NCBI GenBank assembly: GCA_937773605.1
Contig: CALJVP010000006.1
Span: 105,993-142,392 of the forward strand
Reading direction: 5' to 3'
Origin: an uncultured SAR86 cluster bacterium
Lineage (GTDB): Bacteria; Pseudomonadota; Gammaproteobacteria; Magnimaribacterales; Magnimaribacteraceae
Length of the DNA: 36,400 nt
Every line of letters begins with the position of its first letter. The first letter of the stretch is position 1. Under the pieces are notes generated by a model, which saw only the letters and a program-made list of their open reading frames with translations, did not search any database and was not told the DNA's origin. The position numbers and the translations under genes were made by a program. This document shows, piece by piece, positions 1 through 6,895 of the stretch.

Positions 1-1
1 A

Positions 2-274
<273 letters not shown>

Positions 275-276
275 TT

Positions 277-2112
277 ATGTGCGGAATTATTGGAGTGGCT
301 TCCAACAGGCCGGTAGTGGATAAACTCATCACGGGTTTGGCTCGCCAAGAATACAGAGGATACGATTCTGCTGGACTGGCTGTGTTTGGAGAAGACAACA
401 ACAGCATCCACGTCCACAGAAGACTTGGTAAGGTAGCCGAACTGCAAAGTGCAATCTCGGAATCTCCTTTAGGAGGAAGCACAGGAATAGCACACACGAG
501 ATGGGCAACGCACGGAATACCTGCAGAGAAAAATGCCCACCCCCATCATTCAAATAATGAAGTTTACGTGGTTCATAACGGCATCATTGAGAACCATCAA
601 GAGATAAGAACCACCTTAAAAGCCCTTGGGTACAGTTTCGAGTCAGACACAGACACCGAAGTTATAGGTCACCTCATACACGCAAAATTAGAGACGGCGA
701 CAACTTTAGTTGAGGCTCTAAGAGCTGCGGTAAAAGACTTAAGAGGCGCTTATGCCATTGGAGCGGTCCATTCCAAGGAGCCCTCTCTTATAGCGGCCGC
801 AAGAAAAGGCAGCCCCCTTGTTGTTGCTCATGGATCAGGGGAGAACTTCATAGCCTCCGATCAGCTGGCTCTGGCGAATTATGCAGAAGACTTTATTTTC
901 TTAGAAGACGGCGATCTTGCTGAGATTACACCGACTTCTACAAAATTCTGGAACACCAAAGACGAAGAAGTTGACAGGCCAATCGTGGTGGCAAAGTCGT
1001 TAGGTGAAACCGTTGATAAAGGGGAACACAGACACTTCATGTTAAAAGAAATTTATGAGCAGCCTGAAAAGATTAAAGGACTGCTCGATGGGCAGCTGAC
1101 CGAATCGGGAGTTCAAGAAGAAATTTTTGGACCAGGAGCGAAAGACATTTTCAAAAATGTAGAAGCAGTCCAAATTGTCGCTTGCGGAACCAGCTATCAC
1201 GCAGGAACCGTAGCCAAGTATTGGCTGGAAGGTCTTGCAGGCCTGCCTTGCAGCGTTGAGGTTGCCAGTGAATTCAGATACAGAAACAAAGTGGTAGCAC
1301 CAAACACTTTATTCGTAACCATTTCGCAATCGGGTGAGACGGCAGACACCTTGGCCTGTTTAAGGTTTGCAAAAGATTTGGGGTATTTATCTAGATTAGG
1401 GATTTGTAACGTGCCCTCAAGCTCGTTGGCAAGAGAATCTGATCTTGTTTTTCTAACAAAAGCAGGTCCAGAGATTGGAGTTGCTTCCACAAAAGCCTTC
1501 ACAACCCAGCTGGTTGGGCTTTTGATGTTAACTTTAATTTTAGGAAGGCACCACGGACTCTCAGCAGTAGCGGAGCGCACAATCAATGAATCACTAAGAG
1601 CATTACCAGATTCCCTGGATGCCGTTATGCACTTAGAAGATCAAATTATAGAGATGGCAGAAGATTTTGATCAAAAAGAACATGCACTTTTCCTGGGCAG
1701 GGGTATTCATTACCCAATTGCAATGGAAGGTGCTTTAAAGCTAAAAGAGATTTCCTATATCCACGCAGAGGCTTATCCGGCAGGAGAATTAAAACACGGA
1801 CCGTTGGCTCTTGTTGATGCAGACATGCCAGTTGTGGCCGTGGCTCCAAACGACGATCTTTTGGAGAAACTGCAATCCAACTTAGAAGAGGTCAGGGCCA
1901 GGGGCGGAAAACTGTATGTCTTTGGGCATTCAGAAGCACACCATCACGATGCATCAATAACCAGATTTATTGAATTACCCGAGATCCCCGATCTCATAGC
2001 CCCTTTGATCTATTCGATTCCTCTTCAGCTTCTTGCCTATCACGTAGCAATACTGAAAGGCACAGACATTGATCAGCCAAGAAATTTGGCAAAGTCAGTC
2101 ACGGTAGAGTAG
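277..2112 (+). CDS. glmS: Glutamine--fructose-6-phosphate aminotransferase (isomerizing)
   Basis: Complete protein of 611 residues, the usual family length. After removal of Met1 the catalytic Cys2 (MCGIIGVA) is the N-terminal nucleophile of the class II glutaminase domain (about residues 2-220). Two SIS sugar-isomerase domains follow, with CGTSYHAG near 302, SQSGETADT near 351 and KHGPLAL near 507. It converts fructose-6-phosphate and glutamine to glucosamine-6-phosphate, the first committed step toward UDP-GlcNAc. The C-terminus LAKSVTVE is the conserved tail that reaches into the active site. In Tn7-bearing bacteria the DNA encoding this tail is the TnsD recognition site. Here the last 15 bases are repeated three times downstream (see the repeat entries), so the tail DNA seems to serve as an attachment site. 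Confidence 0.98.
   Translation: MCGIIGVASNRPVVDKLITGLARQEYRGYDSAGLAVFGEDNNSIHVHRRLGKVAELQSAISESPLGGSTGIAHTRWATHGIPAEKNAHPHHSNNEVYVVHNGIIENHQEIRTTLKALGYSFESDTDTEVIGHLIHAKLETATTLVEALRAAVKDLRGAYAIGAVHSKEPSLIAAARKGSPLVVAHGSGENFIASDQLALANYAEDFIFLEDGDLAEITPTSTKFWNTKDEEVDRPIVVAKSLGETVDKGEHRHFMLKEIYEQPEKIKGLLDGQLTESGVQEEIFGPGAKDIFKNVEAVQIVACGTSYHAGTVAKYWLEGLAGLPCSVEVASEFRYRNKVVAPNTLFVTISQSGETADTLACLRFAKDLGYLSRLGICNVPSSSLARESDLVFLTKAGPEIGVASTKAFTTQLVGLLMLTLILGRHHGLSAVAERTINESLRALPDSLDAVMHLEDQIIEMAEDFDQKEHALFLGRGIHYPIAMEGALKLKEISYIHAEAYPAGELKHGPLALVDADMPVVAVAPNDDLLEKLQSNLEEVRARGGKLYVFGHSEAHHHDASITRFIELPEIPDLIAPLIYSIPLQLLAYHVAILKGTDIDQPRNLAKSVTVE
2098..2112 (+). repeat. glmS-tail repeat, copy 1 (in situ end of glmS)
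   Basis: GTCACGGTAGAGTAG, encoding Val-Thr-Val-Glu-stop of GlmS. It is the reference copy for three further near-identical sequences at 2566, 3790 and 3985. The 10-base core AGTCACGGTA (2097-2106) is followed by GAGT, where the left inverted end of cassette 1 begins. Confidence 0.85.
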
Positions 2113-2564
2113 TTTATGATTCGTATTGATAAAAAGTAAAATGGATTATTGGTTTCTGATGATTGCGGCTTTCCTTTCTTTAGCAGGAATGTTGTTTCAT
2201 GGGTTCATCGGGGGAAAAATTTATATTAGCAATGTAAATGATAGCGACATGGAGGCATTAACAAAATCGTTAAGCATTGTTTCTTGGCACGTGTTCACCA
2301 TCTTTCTTTTTATAAGTGCTTTAACTTTAATTTATATAGCGTATAACCCAGAATTTGCTATAGCTGCATATCCGGTAATTGGCATTAACCTTCTAGGCTC
2401 ACTTTTATTTATTTTTCTTGGTTTGGGAAGACATAGAGCTTTATTAAGAATGCCAGGTGCTTTTCTAATGGGTATTACGGCATTGCTTGCTTGGCTGGGA
2501 ATATGATAGAGCTCAAAGGGTTATATCTACTGGAAAATCCCCCAATACGAATCATAAACAACTC
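2107..2564 (+). mobile_element. Cassette-like unit 1 downstream of glmS (membrane protein cargo)
   Basis: This interval is bounded by inverted ends matching at 21 of 22 positions: 2107-2128 against 2543-2564. The perfect part is GTTTATGATTCGTATTG (2112-2128) and its reverse complement at 2543-2559. Outside each end lies the 10-base glmS-like core (2097-2106 and 2565-2574). It carries one gene, a small membrane protein in the direction of glmS. No transposase or integrase is present, so any mobility would need an enzyme supplied in trans. That this is a mobile cassette is inference from the ends and the repeated core. Confidence 0.55.
2141..2506 (+). CDS. Small four-helix membrane protein of unknown function
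   Basis: 121 residues from the ATG at 2141. An in-frame TTG at 2126 would add five residues but lies inside the cassette's inverted end. Four hydrophobic stretches are evident: near residues 3-20 (FLMIAAFLSLAGMLFHG), 50-70 (HVFTIFLFISALTLIYIAY), 75-98 and 103-120. A GGKIY motif follows the first helix and LGRHRALLRMPGAF precedes the last. I do not recognise a named family, although small membrane proteins of this layout, with a Gly-Gly-Lys-(IV)-Tyr motif and an S-W-H second helix, are familiar from marine gammaproteobacteria. No clear Shine-Dalgarno sequence precedes the ATG. It is the only gene in cassette 1 and would be read through from glmS unless a separate promoter exists. Confidence 0.75.
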   Translation: MDYWFLMIAAFLSLAGMLFHGFIGGKIYISNVNDSDMEALTKSLSIVSWHVFTIFLFISALTLIYIAYNPEFAIAAYPVIGINLLGSLLFIFLGLGRHRALLRMPGAFLMGITALLAWLGI

Positions 2565-2565
2565 C

Positions 2566-2580
2566 GTAACGGTGGAGTAG
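2566..2580 (+). repeat. glmS-tail repeat, copy 2
   Basis: GTAACGGTGGAGTAG, 13/15 identical to the end of glmS. Read in the glmS frame it still gives (Ser)-Val-Thr-Val-Glu-stop, and both differences are at third codon positions. There is no glmS coding sequence further upstream in this copy. It separates cassettes 1 and 2. The flanks ACTCC and GGAGT also form a short stem. Confidence 0.85.
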
Positions 2581-2597
2581 TTCTACAGGTAGGTTTT

Positions 2598-2626
2598 TTG
2601 ACCCCAACCCCATGAAGAAATAAATT
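2598..2626 (+). promoter_or_regulatory. Candidate sigma-70 promoter of the MORN-repeat gene
   Basis: TTGACC at 2598-2603 and TAAATT at 2621-2626 are 17 bases apart, a 5/6 and a 4/6 match to consensus, placing a start about 20 bases before the ATG. A second possible -10, TATGAT at 2640-2645, is only seven bases from the start codon and would give a leaderless message. Either would let cassette 2 be expressed independently of glmS. Sequence match only. Confidence 0.35.
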
Positions 2627-2652
2627 TCTCTTTTCTTGTTATGATTTGAACT

Positions 2653-3627
2653 ATGAAAACCCTTTTCCCCATCCTCTGTCTAGTTTTTTTTAGTTCTTAT
2701 TCTTATTCACATGAAGTTTCAACAGATAAGTGTTACACAGACCCAGATGGAATATGTTATGAACCGGATTCAAAAAAACCATATACAGGAATCTATACCC
2801 ATTACTATGAAAACGGTCAACTAGAGAGGAGAGGAAACCTAGAAAATGGGAAAGAAGAGGGGTTTTGGGAGTTCTATCGTGAAAATGGTCTGATAGATTA
2901 TACATGGACTTATCAAGGAGGTGTTTTTCATGGTGTTTATGAAGAGTTCCACAAAAACGGTCAACTGCAAACAAGAAGCAATTGGATAAATGGAAGAAAA
3001 ACCGGGTTTTATCAAGAATTTTATGAAAACGGTCAACTAGAGAGAAGAGGAAATATAGAAAACGGGAAAGAAGAGGGTTTTTGGGAGATATTTTACGAAA
3101 ACGGACAGTTGAAACAGAGAGGAAACTTCAAGGAAGGAAAAATTGAGGGTCTGGGAGAGAAGTTTTATGAGAACGGTCAGTTAGAAGAGAGAATTAACTA
3201 CAAAAACGGAAAAATGGAAGGTTTTCGGGAGAGGTTCCATGAAAATGGTCAATTACTAGCAACTGGTTACTTTAAAAAAGGGAAACAAACAGGTGTTGAT
3301 GAGAGGTTTTATGATTCAGGTGAAGTGTATTGGAGGAGAAACTGGAAGAACGGAGAATTTCATGGTATTTGGGAGTCTTTCTCTAAAGACGGCAAAACTA
3401 AGATCCTATCAAATTGGAGAAATGGAAAAGAACTAAATCAAACAAGATTTACATATTATGGAAGTGGCAAGTTAAGACAGAAAGGTGCATTCAAGGGAGA
3501 TAAACCAAATGGTCTTTACGAGAGGTTTTACGAAAACGGTCAATTAGAAATAAGGGGAAATCTGAAAGAAGGAGAACAGGATGGTGTGTGGGAGTATTTT
3601 GATGAAGACGGAAAACTAATTGAGTAA
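2653..3627 (+). CDS. Secreted MORN-variant (MORN_2 / YwqK-like) repeat protein
   Basis: 324 residues with a signal peptide (MKTLFPILCLVFFSSYSYSH, cleavage near residue 19-20), so probably exported. The mature part is almost entirely about twelve 23-residue units of the form G-x-(W/Y)-E-x-F-Y-E-N-G-Q-L-x-x-R-G-N-x-x-N-G-K-x, the variant MORN pattern (PF07661). Annotation pipelines often name such proteins YwqK antitoxins, but no toxin partner is visible here. Units 1-2 and 4-5 are nearly identical at the DNA level with a 216-base offset (2806 and 3022), so the array has been expanded recently. It is the cargo of cassette 2. The molecular function is unknown; MORN-like repeats usually form extended beta surfaces for protein or membrane contact. 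Confidence 0.85.
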   Translation: MKTLFPILCLVFFSSYSYSHEVSTDKCYTDPDGICYEPDSKKPYTGIYTHYYENGQLERRGNLENGKEEGFWEFYRENGLIDYTWTYQGGVFHGVYEEFHKNGQLQTRSNWINGRKTGFYQEFYENGQLERRGNIENGKEEGFWEIFYENGQLKQRGNFKEGKIEGLGEKFYENGQLEERINYKNGKMEGFRERFHENGQLLATGYFKKGKQTGVDERFYDSGEVYWRRNWKNGEFHGIWESFSKDGKTKILSNWRNGKELNQTRFTYYGSGKLRQKGAFKGDKPNGLYERFYENGQLEIRGNLKEGEQDGVWEYFDEDGKLIE

Positions 3628-3783
3628 ATCTTCTGCCTCTAATTCAAATCTGGATACTTCTTTCTCCAAATAAGGAACCCTGTTCCTAAAATAATAATGC
3701 AGTTGGTTTGTGGTAATCTTTACCGAGAATTTTAAATAATGAGTAGCATGAGAAGAATCGTTAAAAAACCCATATGTCTTCAC
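3616..3783 (-). CDS. Possible small protein on the opposite strand (weak)
   Basis: A 55-codon frame with a GTG start (3781-3783) that fills the gap between the MORN gene, whose last 12 bases it overlaps, and the end of cassette 2. The predicted peptide has an aromatic, lysine-containing first half (THYLKFSVKITTNQLHYYF) and an acidic amphipathic end (EKEVSRFELEAEDLLN), which looks more protein-like than a random frame. No ribosome-binding site is visible and no family is recognised. It may be a fortuitous frame. Confidence 0.25.
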   Translation of the reverse strand: MKTYGFFNDSSHATHYLKFSVKITTNQLHYYFRNRVPYLEKEVSRFELEAEDLLN

Positions 3784-3789
3784 TATACT

Positions 3790-3804
3790 GTGACGGTGGA
3801 GTAA
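3790..3804 (+). repeat. glmS-tail repeat, copy 3
   Basis: GTGACGGTGGAGTAA. In the glmS frame the codons read Thr-Val-Thr-Val-Glu-stop, preceded by Pro-Ile-Cys-Leu-His-Tyr, where GlmS has Pro-Arg-Asn-Leu-Ala-Lys; the proline and leucine line up. Differences from copy 2 are at wobble positions (A to G in Val, TAG to TAA). Confidence 0.85.
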
Positions 3805-3983
3805 TTTCGAACAGTGCTTTAAAAAGGAAATATTATGGAAGGTTTAGCAGTAATGGGTTTTGTTTTCGGGATGGTTGGTGTAGTAGCATTGGTTCGTCTG
3901 GAAAAATTAACAAAGACTTTGAAACAAAAGGGAATTCTCGAAGAGGATTACAAAGAAGAGTAATGCACTGTTCCAAAACACTC
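3799..3983 (+). mobile_element. Cassette-like unit 3 downstream of glmS (miniprotein cargo)
   Basis: A 185-base unit whose ends, 3799-3821 and 3961-3983, are inverted at 19 of 23 positions, including GAACAGTGC against GCACTGTTC and GAGT against ACTC. Cores TGTGACGGTG and AGTGACGGTG lie just outside. The only gene is a 42-codon reading frame with its own ribosome-binding site, so nearly the whole unit is ends plus one tiny gene. The right inverted end begins exactly at the stop codon of that gene. Confidence 0.55.
3835..3963 (+). CDS. 42-residue membrane-anchored miniprotein of unknown function
   Basis: ATG at 3835, preceded by AAAAAGGAAA (AGGA about six bases upstream), and stop TAA at 3961. 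The peptide has one hydrophobic N-terminal segment (LAVMGFVFGMVGVVALV, residues 4-20) followed by a charged helix (KLTKTLKQKGILEEDYKEE), the layout of a single-pass anchor with a cytoplasmic helical tail. Small proteins of this general type are widespread and uncharacterised. A longer overlapping frame exists (3774-4082), but it has no ribosome-binding site and runs through two copies of the glmS-tail repeat, so I prefer this one. It is the sole gene of cassette 3. Confidence 0.65.
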   Translation: MEGLAVMGFVFGMVGVVALVRLEKLTKTLKQKGILEEDYKEE

Positions 3984-3984
3984 A

Positions 3985-3999
3985 GTGACGGTGGAGCAG
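3985..3999 (+). repeat. glmS-tail repeat, copy 4 (stop codon lost)
   Basis: GTGACGGTGGAGCAG, 12/15 identical to the end of glmS and 13/15 to copy 3. In the glmS frame it reads Ser-Val-Thr-Val-Glu-Gln-Ser-stop, so the original stop has become CAG. No fifth copy or matching inverted end is visible further right, so this is taken as the outer boundary of the array. The 65 bases that follow, up to the hydroxylase gene, hold nothing recognisable. Confidence 0.8.
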
Positions 4000-4064
4000 T
4001 CTTGAATAGAACATTAGTTACACCTTACCTCAGACTCTGGTTGGTTGGTGTAGAACTTTTTGGA

Positions 4065-5192
4065 TCAGTAAAAAATGGGTAAATTTGCTGCTCTCAAATA
4101 TCCTTTTGGAAAACTTTCATCTTCAAGACCCATCTCTTCAGGCCATTCATCTGAAGGCAAATGATAGGTCCCAAATAGCTTGTCTATAAAAGGAAAATGA
4201 ATTGCAAAGTTCTTATCATGAGTTTCCTTCGCTTTACTATGATGCCAATGATGATATTGCGGTGTAACAAATACATATTTTAAAAAACCGAAAGGAATTC
4301 TTGCATTGGTATGAGCGGTGACTGCCTGCAAGGCAACAATGACCACATAAACATAAAAGACATCGTTTGAGAAACCAAGAACATATAAAGGAATGTAAGA
4401 AAAAGATCTGGTTATAAGAATATCAACTAAATGCAACCTTGAACCTGCTATCCAGTCTACATAACGAATGGAGTGATGAATAGAATGGAATCTCCACATA
4501 AAAGGATTTACATGAAATAAGCGATGTATAAAGTATTGGAATAAGTCAGCTACAAACATAGCCAAGAATAATTGGGCTATAAAAGGTAAGTCTGAAACCA
4601 AATCCTGTACTTCATTCATACCCAAATCACTAAAAAATAGTTCGGCAGGCATTTTTACTGCCACAGCAGTATATTGAATCAGAAGTTGTGCTTTAAATAG
4701 ATAAATTAAATCCGTTCTCCACTCAGGATGAAATTTTGATTGGCCCTTTCTTTTTGGAAAAAATAATTCCAGAGGAATAAATATTAGAGATAAAGCTAAA
4801 ATGTCTAAAATTAACCAGTCCAAGCTGATAGAAAAAGCTCCTTGATCAAAACTTCCTACCTCAATATTGCTTCCGCCAAGAATAATTGCAGTAACAGACA
4901 ATGCCATACCAATGAAAGCAAATTTTGCTCTTTTACTTAAAAGTAAACTTAAAAAAGCAAAAAGGAATGAAAATACCAAACCCCCAAAAATCATCCACCT
5001 AAATATGTTGATTGGGTAGTTAATCCTAAATTCTGCGGTAGTTAAATATTCAGGAAATAAAAAGCATATAACTGCACCTAAGGACAAAAGAGAAAAGAAG
5101 ATGGATAGATAACCACTAATTATCCCCTCTCCTAAAATTGCTTTTTTAATTTCTTGATTCATATATAAATAATAAGAGCAATAATTCACCAT
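4065..5192 (-). CDS. Sterol desaturase / fatty acid hydroxylase family membrane protein
   Basis: Up to 375 residues. The C-terminal half has the histidine clusters of the di-iron hydroxylase family (PF04116): HRLFH, HSIHH and HHWHH, with HTNAR between, ligating the di-iron centre on the cytoplasmic side. The N-terminal half has about four membrane helices (residues 27-45, 58-85, 93-110, 123-145). Such enzymes use O2 to hydroxylate or desaturate lipid substrates; the substrate cannot be told from sequence. Two starts are possible: the ATG at 5192, with GGAAG about nine bases upstream, or the ATG at 5162 (MNQEIKKAIL), which has no ribosome-binding site. It is divergent from the NnrU gene and may share its regulatory region. 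Confidence 0.85.
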   Translation of the reverse strand: MVNYCSYYLYMNQEIKKAILGEGIISGYLSIFFSLLSLGAVICFLFPEYLTTAEFRINYPINIFRWMIFGGLVFSFLFAFLSLLLSKRAKFAFIGMALSVTAIILGGSNIEVGSFDQGAFSISLDWLILDILALSLIFIPLELFFPKRKGQSKFHPEWRTDLIYLFKAQLLIQYTAVAVKMPAELFFSDLGMNEVQDLVSDLPFIAQLFLAMFVADLFQYFIHRLFHVNPFMWRFHSIHHSIRYVDWIAGSRLHLVDILITRSFSYIPLYVLGFSNDVFYVYVVIVALQAVTAHTNARIPFGFLKYVFVTPQYHHWHHSKAKETHDKNFAIHFPFIDKLFGTYHLPSDEWPEEMGLEDESFPKGYLRAANLPIFY

Positions 5193-5220
5193 TTCAATAT
5201 ACTTCCATTATATTTAATGT

Positions 5221-5236
5221 TAAGTTTACGTTACAT
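5221..5236 (+). promoter_or_regulatory. Conserved 16-base motif upstream of the NnrU gene
   Basis: TAAGTTTACGTTACAT ends 17 bases before the NnrU start codon. The same sequence with one change (TAAGTTTGCGTTACAT) sits on the minus strand at 19742-19757, 20 bases before another membrane-protein gene, and a 13/16 relative is at 19776-19791. Repeated position and sequence suggest a shared regulator site or promoter element; its identity is unknown. Confidence 0.5.
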
Positions 5237-5253
5237 TCTAGCAAGGAGAAGTT

Positions 5254-5799
5254 ATGTTCGTATCGGGGTTAATAATTTTTTTTGGAATTCATTTAGTTCC
5301 ATTTTTTCCCAAAACTAAAAATGCGCTGCACTCAAGAATGGGCGAGAATCCTTATATGGGAACTTTTTCCCTTATAAGCTTAATTGGCTTATTAATGATT
5401 ATATTTGGCTATGAACGCGCAATTGATAATCTATATCCAATATATTCACATGCCTATGCATATTCTGAATATGTTATGTTTGTTTCACTAACTTTTTTGG
5501 TAGCCGCTTATCTACCAACACACCTTAAAAAGATAACAAAACATCCCATGTCAATAGGGATTGGTATTTGGGCACTATTACATCTAGCCGTCAATCCAGA
5601 CATGATTTCAGTTATTCTTTTTGGTGCATTTTTGGCTTATTCAATTTTAGATATTTTGGTTGCTGAATTTAAAAAAGAAGAGAAGAAATTACATGAAGCA
5701 AAGATACTTTATGATGTTTTATCAGTTGTTATTGGGGTGTTAATTACTTCTTTGGCATACAACTATCATGAATATTTGTCCGGAGTTCCACTTGGTTAA
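5254..5799 (+). CDS. NnrU family membrane protein
   Basis: 181 residues with about six hydrophobic helices. The start HLVPFF and HSRMGENPYMGTFSLISLIGL, together with THLKKITKHPMSIGIGIWALLHL, match the NnrU family (PF07298). This family was first noted beside denitrification genes but is widespread and of uncertain function; a relative, the 15-cis-zeta-carotene isomerase Z-ISO, is a heme protein. A good ribosome-binding site (AAGGAGAAG) precedes the ATG. The conserved 16-base motif lies just upstream. The M24 peptidase gene begins inside its last codons, suggesting one transcript. Confidence 0.85.
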   Translation: MFVSGLIIFFGIHLVPFFPKTKNALHSRMGENPYMGTFSLISLIGLLMIIFGYERAIDNLYPIYSHAYAYSEYVMFVSLTFLVAAYLPTHLKKITKHPMSIGIGIWALLHLAVNPDMISVILFGAFLAYSILDILVAEFKKEEKKLHEAKILYDVLSVVIGVLITSLAYNYHEYLSGVPLG

Positions 5800-6895
5800 A
5801 ATAAACTCCGTACGCGCCCTGATGAAGGACAATAGTATCGATCTTCTCGTTCTTGGGCCAGGAACACACTTGAGATGGTTGTTAGGTTTCAGCCCTCCCC
5901 AAGATGAAAGGCCATCCATGCTTTTAATAGGAAAAGAAAAAGAGATATTCTTAATACCATCAGTAAATGCTGAAGACGTAAGAAGGAAAACTGACATAAA
6001 AATTAATATCTGGAAGGATGAAAGGGGTCCAGATCAAGCTCTTAAAGAAGCGCTTTTATATATTGATGAAAGTTCCGCAAAACATATCGCCATAGATGAA
6101 GCCATGCGTGCTCACTTTGCTTTAATCGTTATAGATGCGCTGCCAAATCCAACCCATGAGTTTACCGGCTCAACGATTGGCGCCTTAAGGATGCGTAAAG
6201 ATCAGACAGAGTTTATCAACCTTAAAGAAAATGCATTAATTGATGATCGCGCAATGAAGGCTGGGTTTGCTGCCATTAAGGAAGGCGTAACTGAGCTTGA
6301 AATTGGGAAGGCAGTAAATAAACACTTTATATCTGAAGGCGCAAAGACTCAATTTTGTATTGTCGGCTCAGGTCCAAATGGAGCCTTTCCTCATCATCAT
6401 ACCGGCGGTAGAAAAATTGAGTATGGGGATGTTATCTTGATGGACATAGGCGGAAGAAAGGGAACATTTCCAAGCGACATGACTCGTATGTCGGTTCTAG
6501 GAGAGCCGCCAGAAGGCTACCTCGAGATTCATGCTATTGTTGAGCGCGCTGTGCAAGCTGCAATGTTGGCTGCAAGACCCGGAGTAATGGCGAAAGATGT
6601 TGACGCTGCTGCACGAGACGTCATTACCGAAGCTGGCTATGGAGAATTCTTTGTGCATCGTTTAGGGCATGGGCTTGGAATTGATATTCATGAACCCCCT
6701 TATATAACAGCAACATCTGAAGTAATTCTTGAAGAAGGAATGGTGTTCTCGATTGAGCCTGGAATCTATCTTCAAGGAAGATTTGGAGTAAGACTTGAAG
6801 AAGTTGTAATTTTAAGAAAGGATGGGCCAGAGATTCTTTCTGAGCTTACTCGTAAATTAAATGTTATACCACCGAAGTTGATAGCTTTACGATGA
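5792..6895 (+). CDS. M24 family metallopeptidase (Xaa-Pro aminopeptidase-like)
   Basis: About 367 residues. The pita-bread catalytic domain shows the metal ligands in order: Asp in LMDIGG, Asp in FPSDMTRM, His in RLGHGLG, Glu in FSIEPGIY and Glu in VRLEEVV. The N-terminal creatinase-like domain has LMKDNSIDLLVLGPG and LRWLLGF. It probably removes N-terminal residues ahead of proline in cytoplasmic peptides, or acts on a related small substrate. I chose the TTG at 5792 because GGAG lies six bases upstream and the family helix begins at KINSVRALMK. The frame can be extended to an ATG at 5768 without a ribosome-binding site. It overlaps the end of the NnrU gene, and its TGA overlaps the likely ATG of yhbY. 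Confidence 0.85.
   Translation: MVKINSVRALMKDNSIDLLVLGPGTHLRWLLGFSPPQDERPSMLLIGKEKEIFLIPSVNAEDVRRKTDIKINIWKDERGPDQALKEALLYIDESSAKHIAIDEAMRAHFALIVIDALPNPTHEFTGSTIGALRMRKDQTEFINLKENALIDDRAMKAGFAAIKEGVTELEIGKAVNKHFISEGAKTQFCIVGSGPNGAFPHHHTGGRKIEYGDVILMDIGGRKGTFPSDMTRMSVLGEPPEGYLEIHAIVERAVQAAMLAARPGVMAKDVDAAARDVITEAGYGEFFVHRLGHGLGIDIHEPPYITATSEVILEEGMVFSIEPGIYLQGRFGVRLEEVVILRKDGPEILSELTRKLNVIPPKLIALR

Larger units (their letters stand above)
2575..3788 (+). mobile_element. Cassette-like unit 2 downstream of glmS (MORN-repeat protein cargo)
   Basis: Lies between glmS-tail copies 2 and 3. Its ends are inverted but more decayed than those of its neighbours: TGTxxxxAGGTTTTTTGAC-like bases near 2583-2602 face GTTAAAAAACCC and ATATGT near 3759-3776, about 14 of 18 positions over the best part when one base of offset is allowed. 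The cargo is a secreted MORN-repeat protein. About 150 bases after that gene have no plus-strand gene, only a possible short minus-strand reading frame. The unit is assigned mainly by analogy with units 1 and 3. Confidence 0.45.

Noticed and set aside
2653-3627. Toxin-antitoxin module based on the YwqK-type name often given to MORN_2 proteins
   Set aside because: No toxin gene is visible, and the protein has a signal peptide, unlike a typical cytoplasmic antitoxin.
2098-3999. Tn7-like transposon or integron at glmS
   Set aside because: No tns genes, no Tn7 ends, and no GTTRRRY-type attC cores; the repeats lie in the glmS tail itself, which Tn7 leaves single.
3774-4082. A 102-codon plus-strand frame across the third and fourth glmS-tail repeats
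   Set aside because: It has no ribosome-binding site, runs through both repeat cores and the inverted ends, and competes with the better supported 42-codon gene in another frame.
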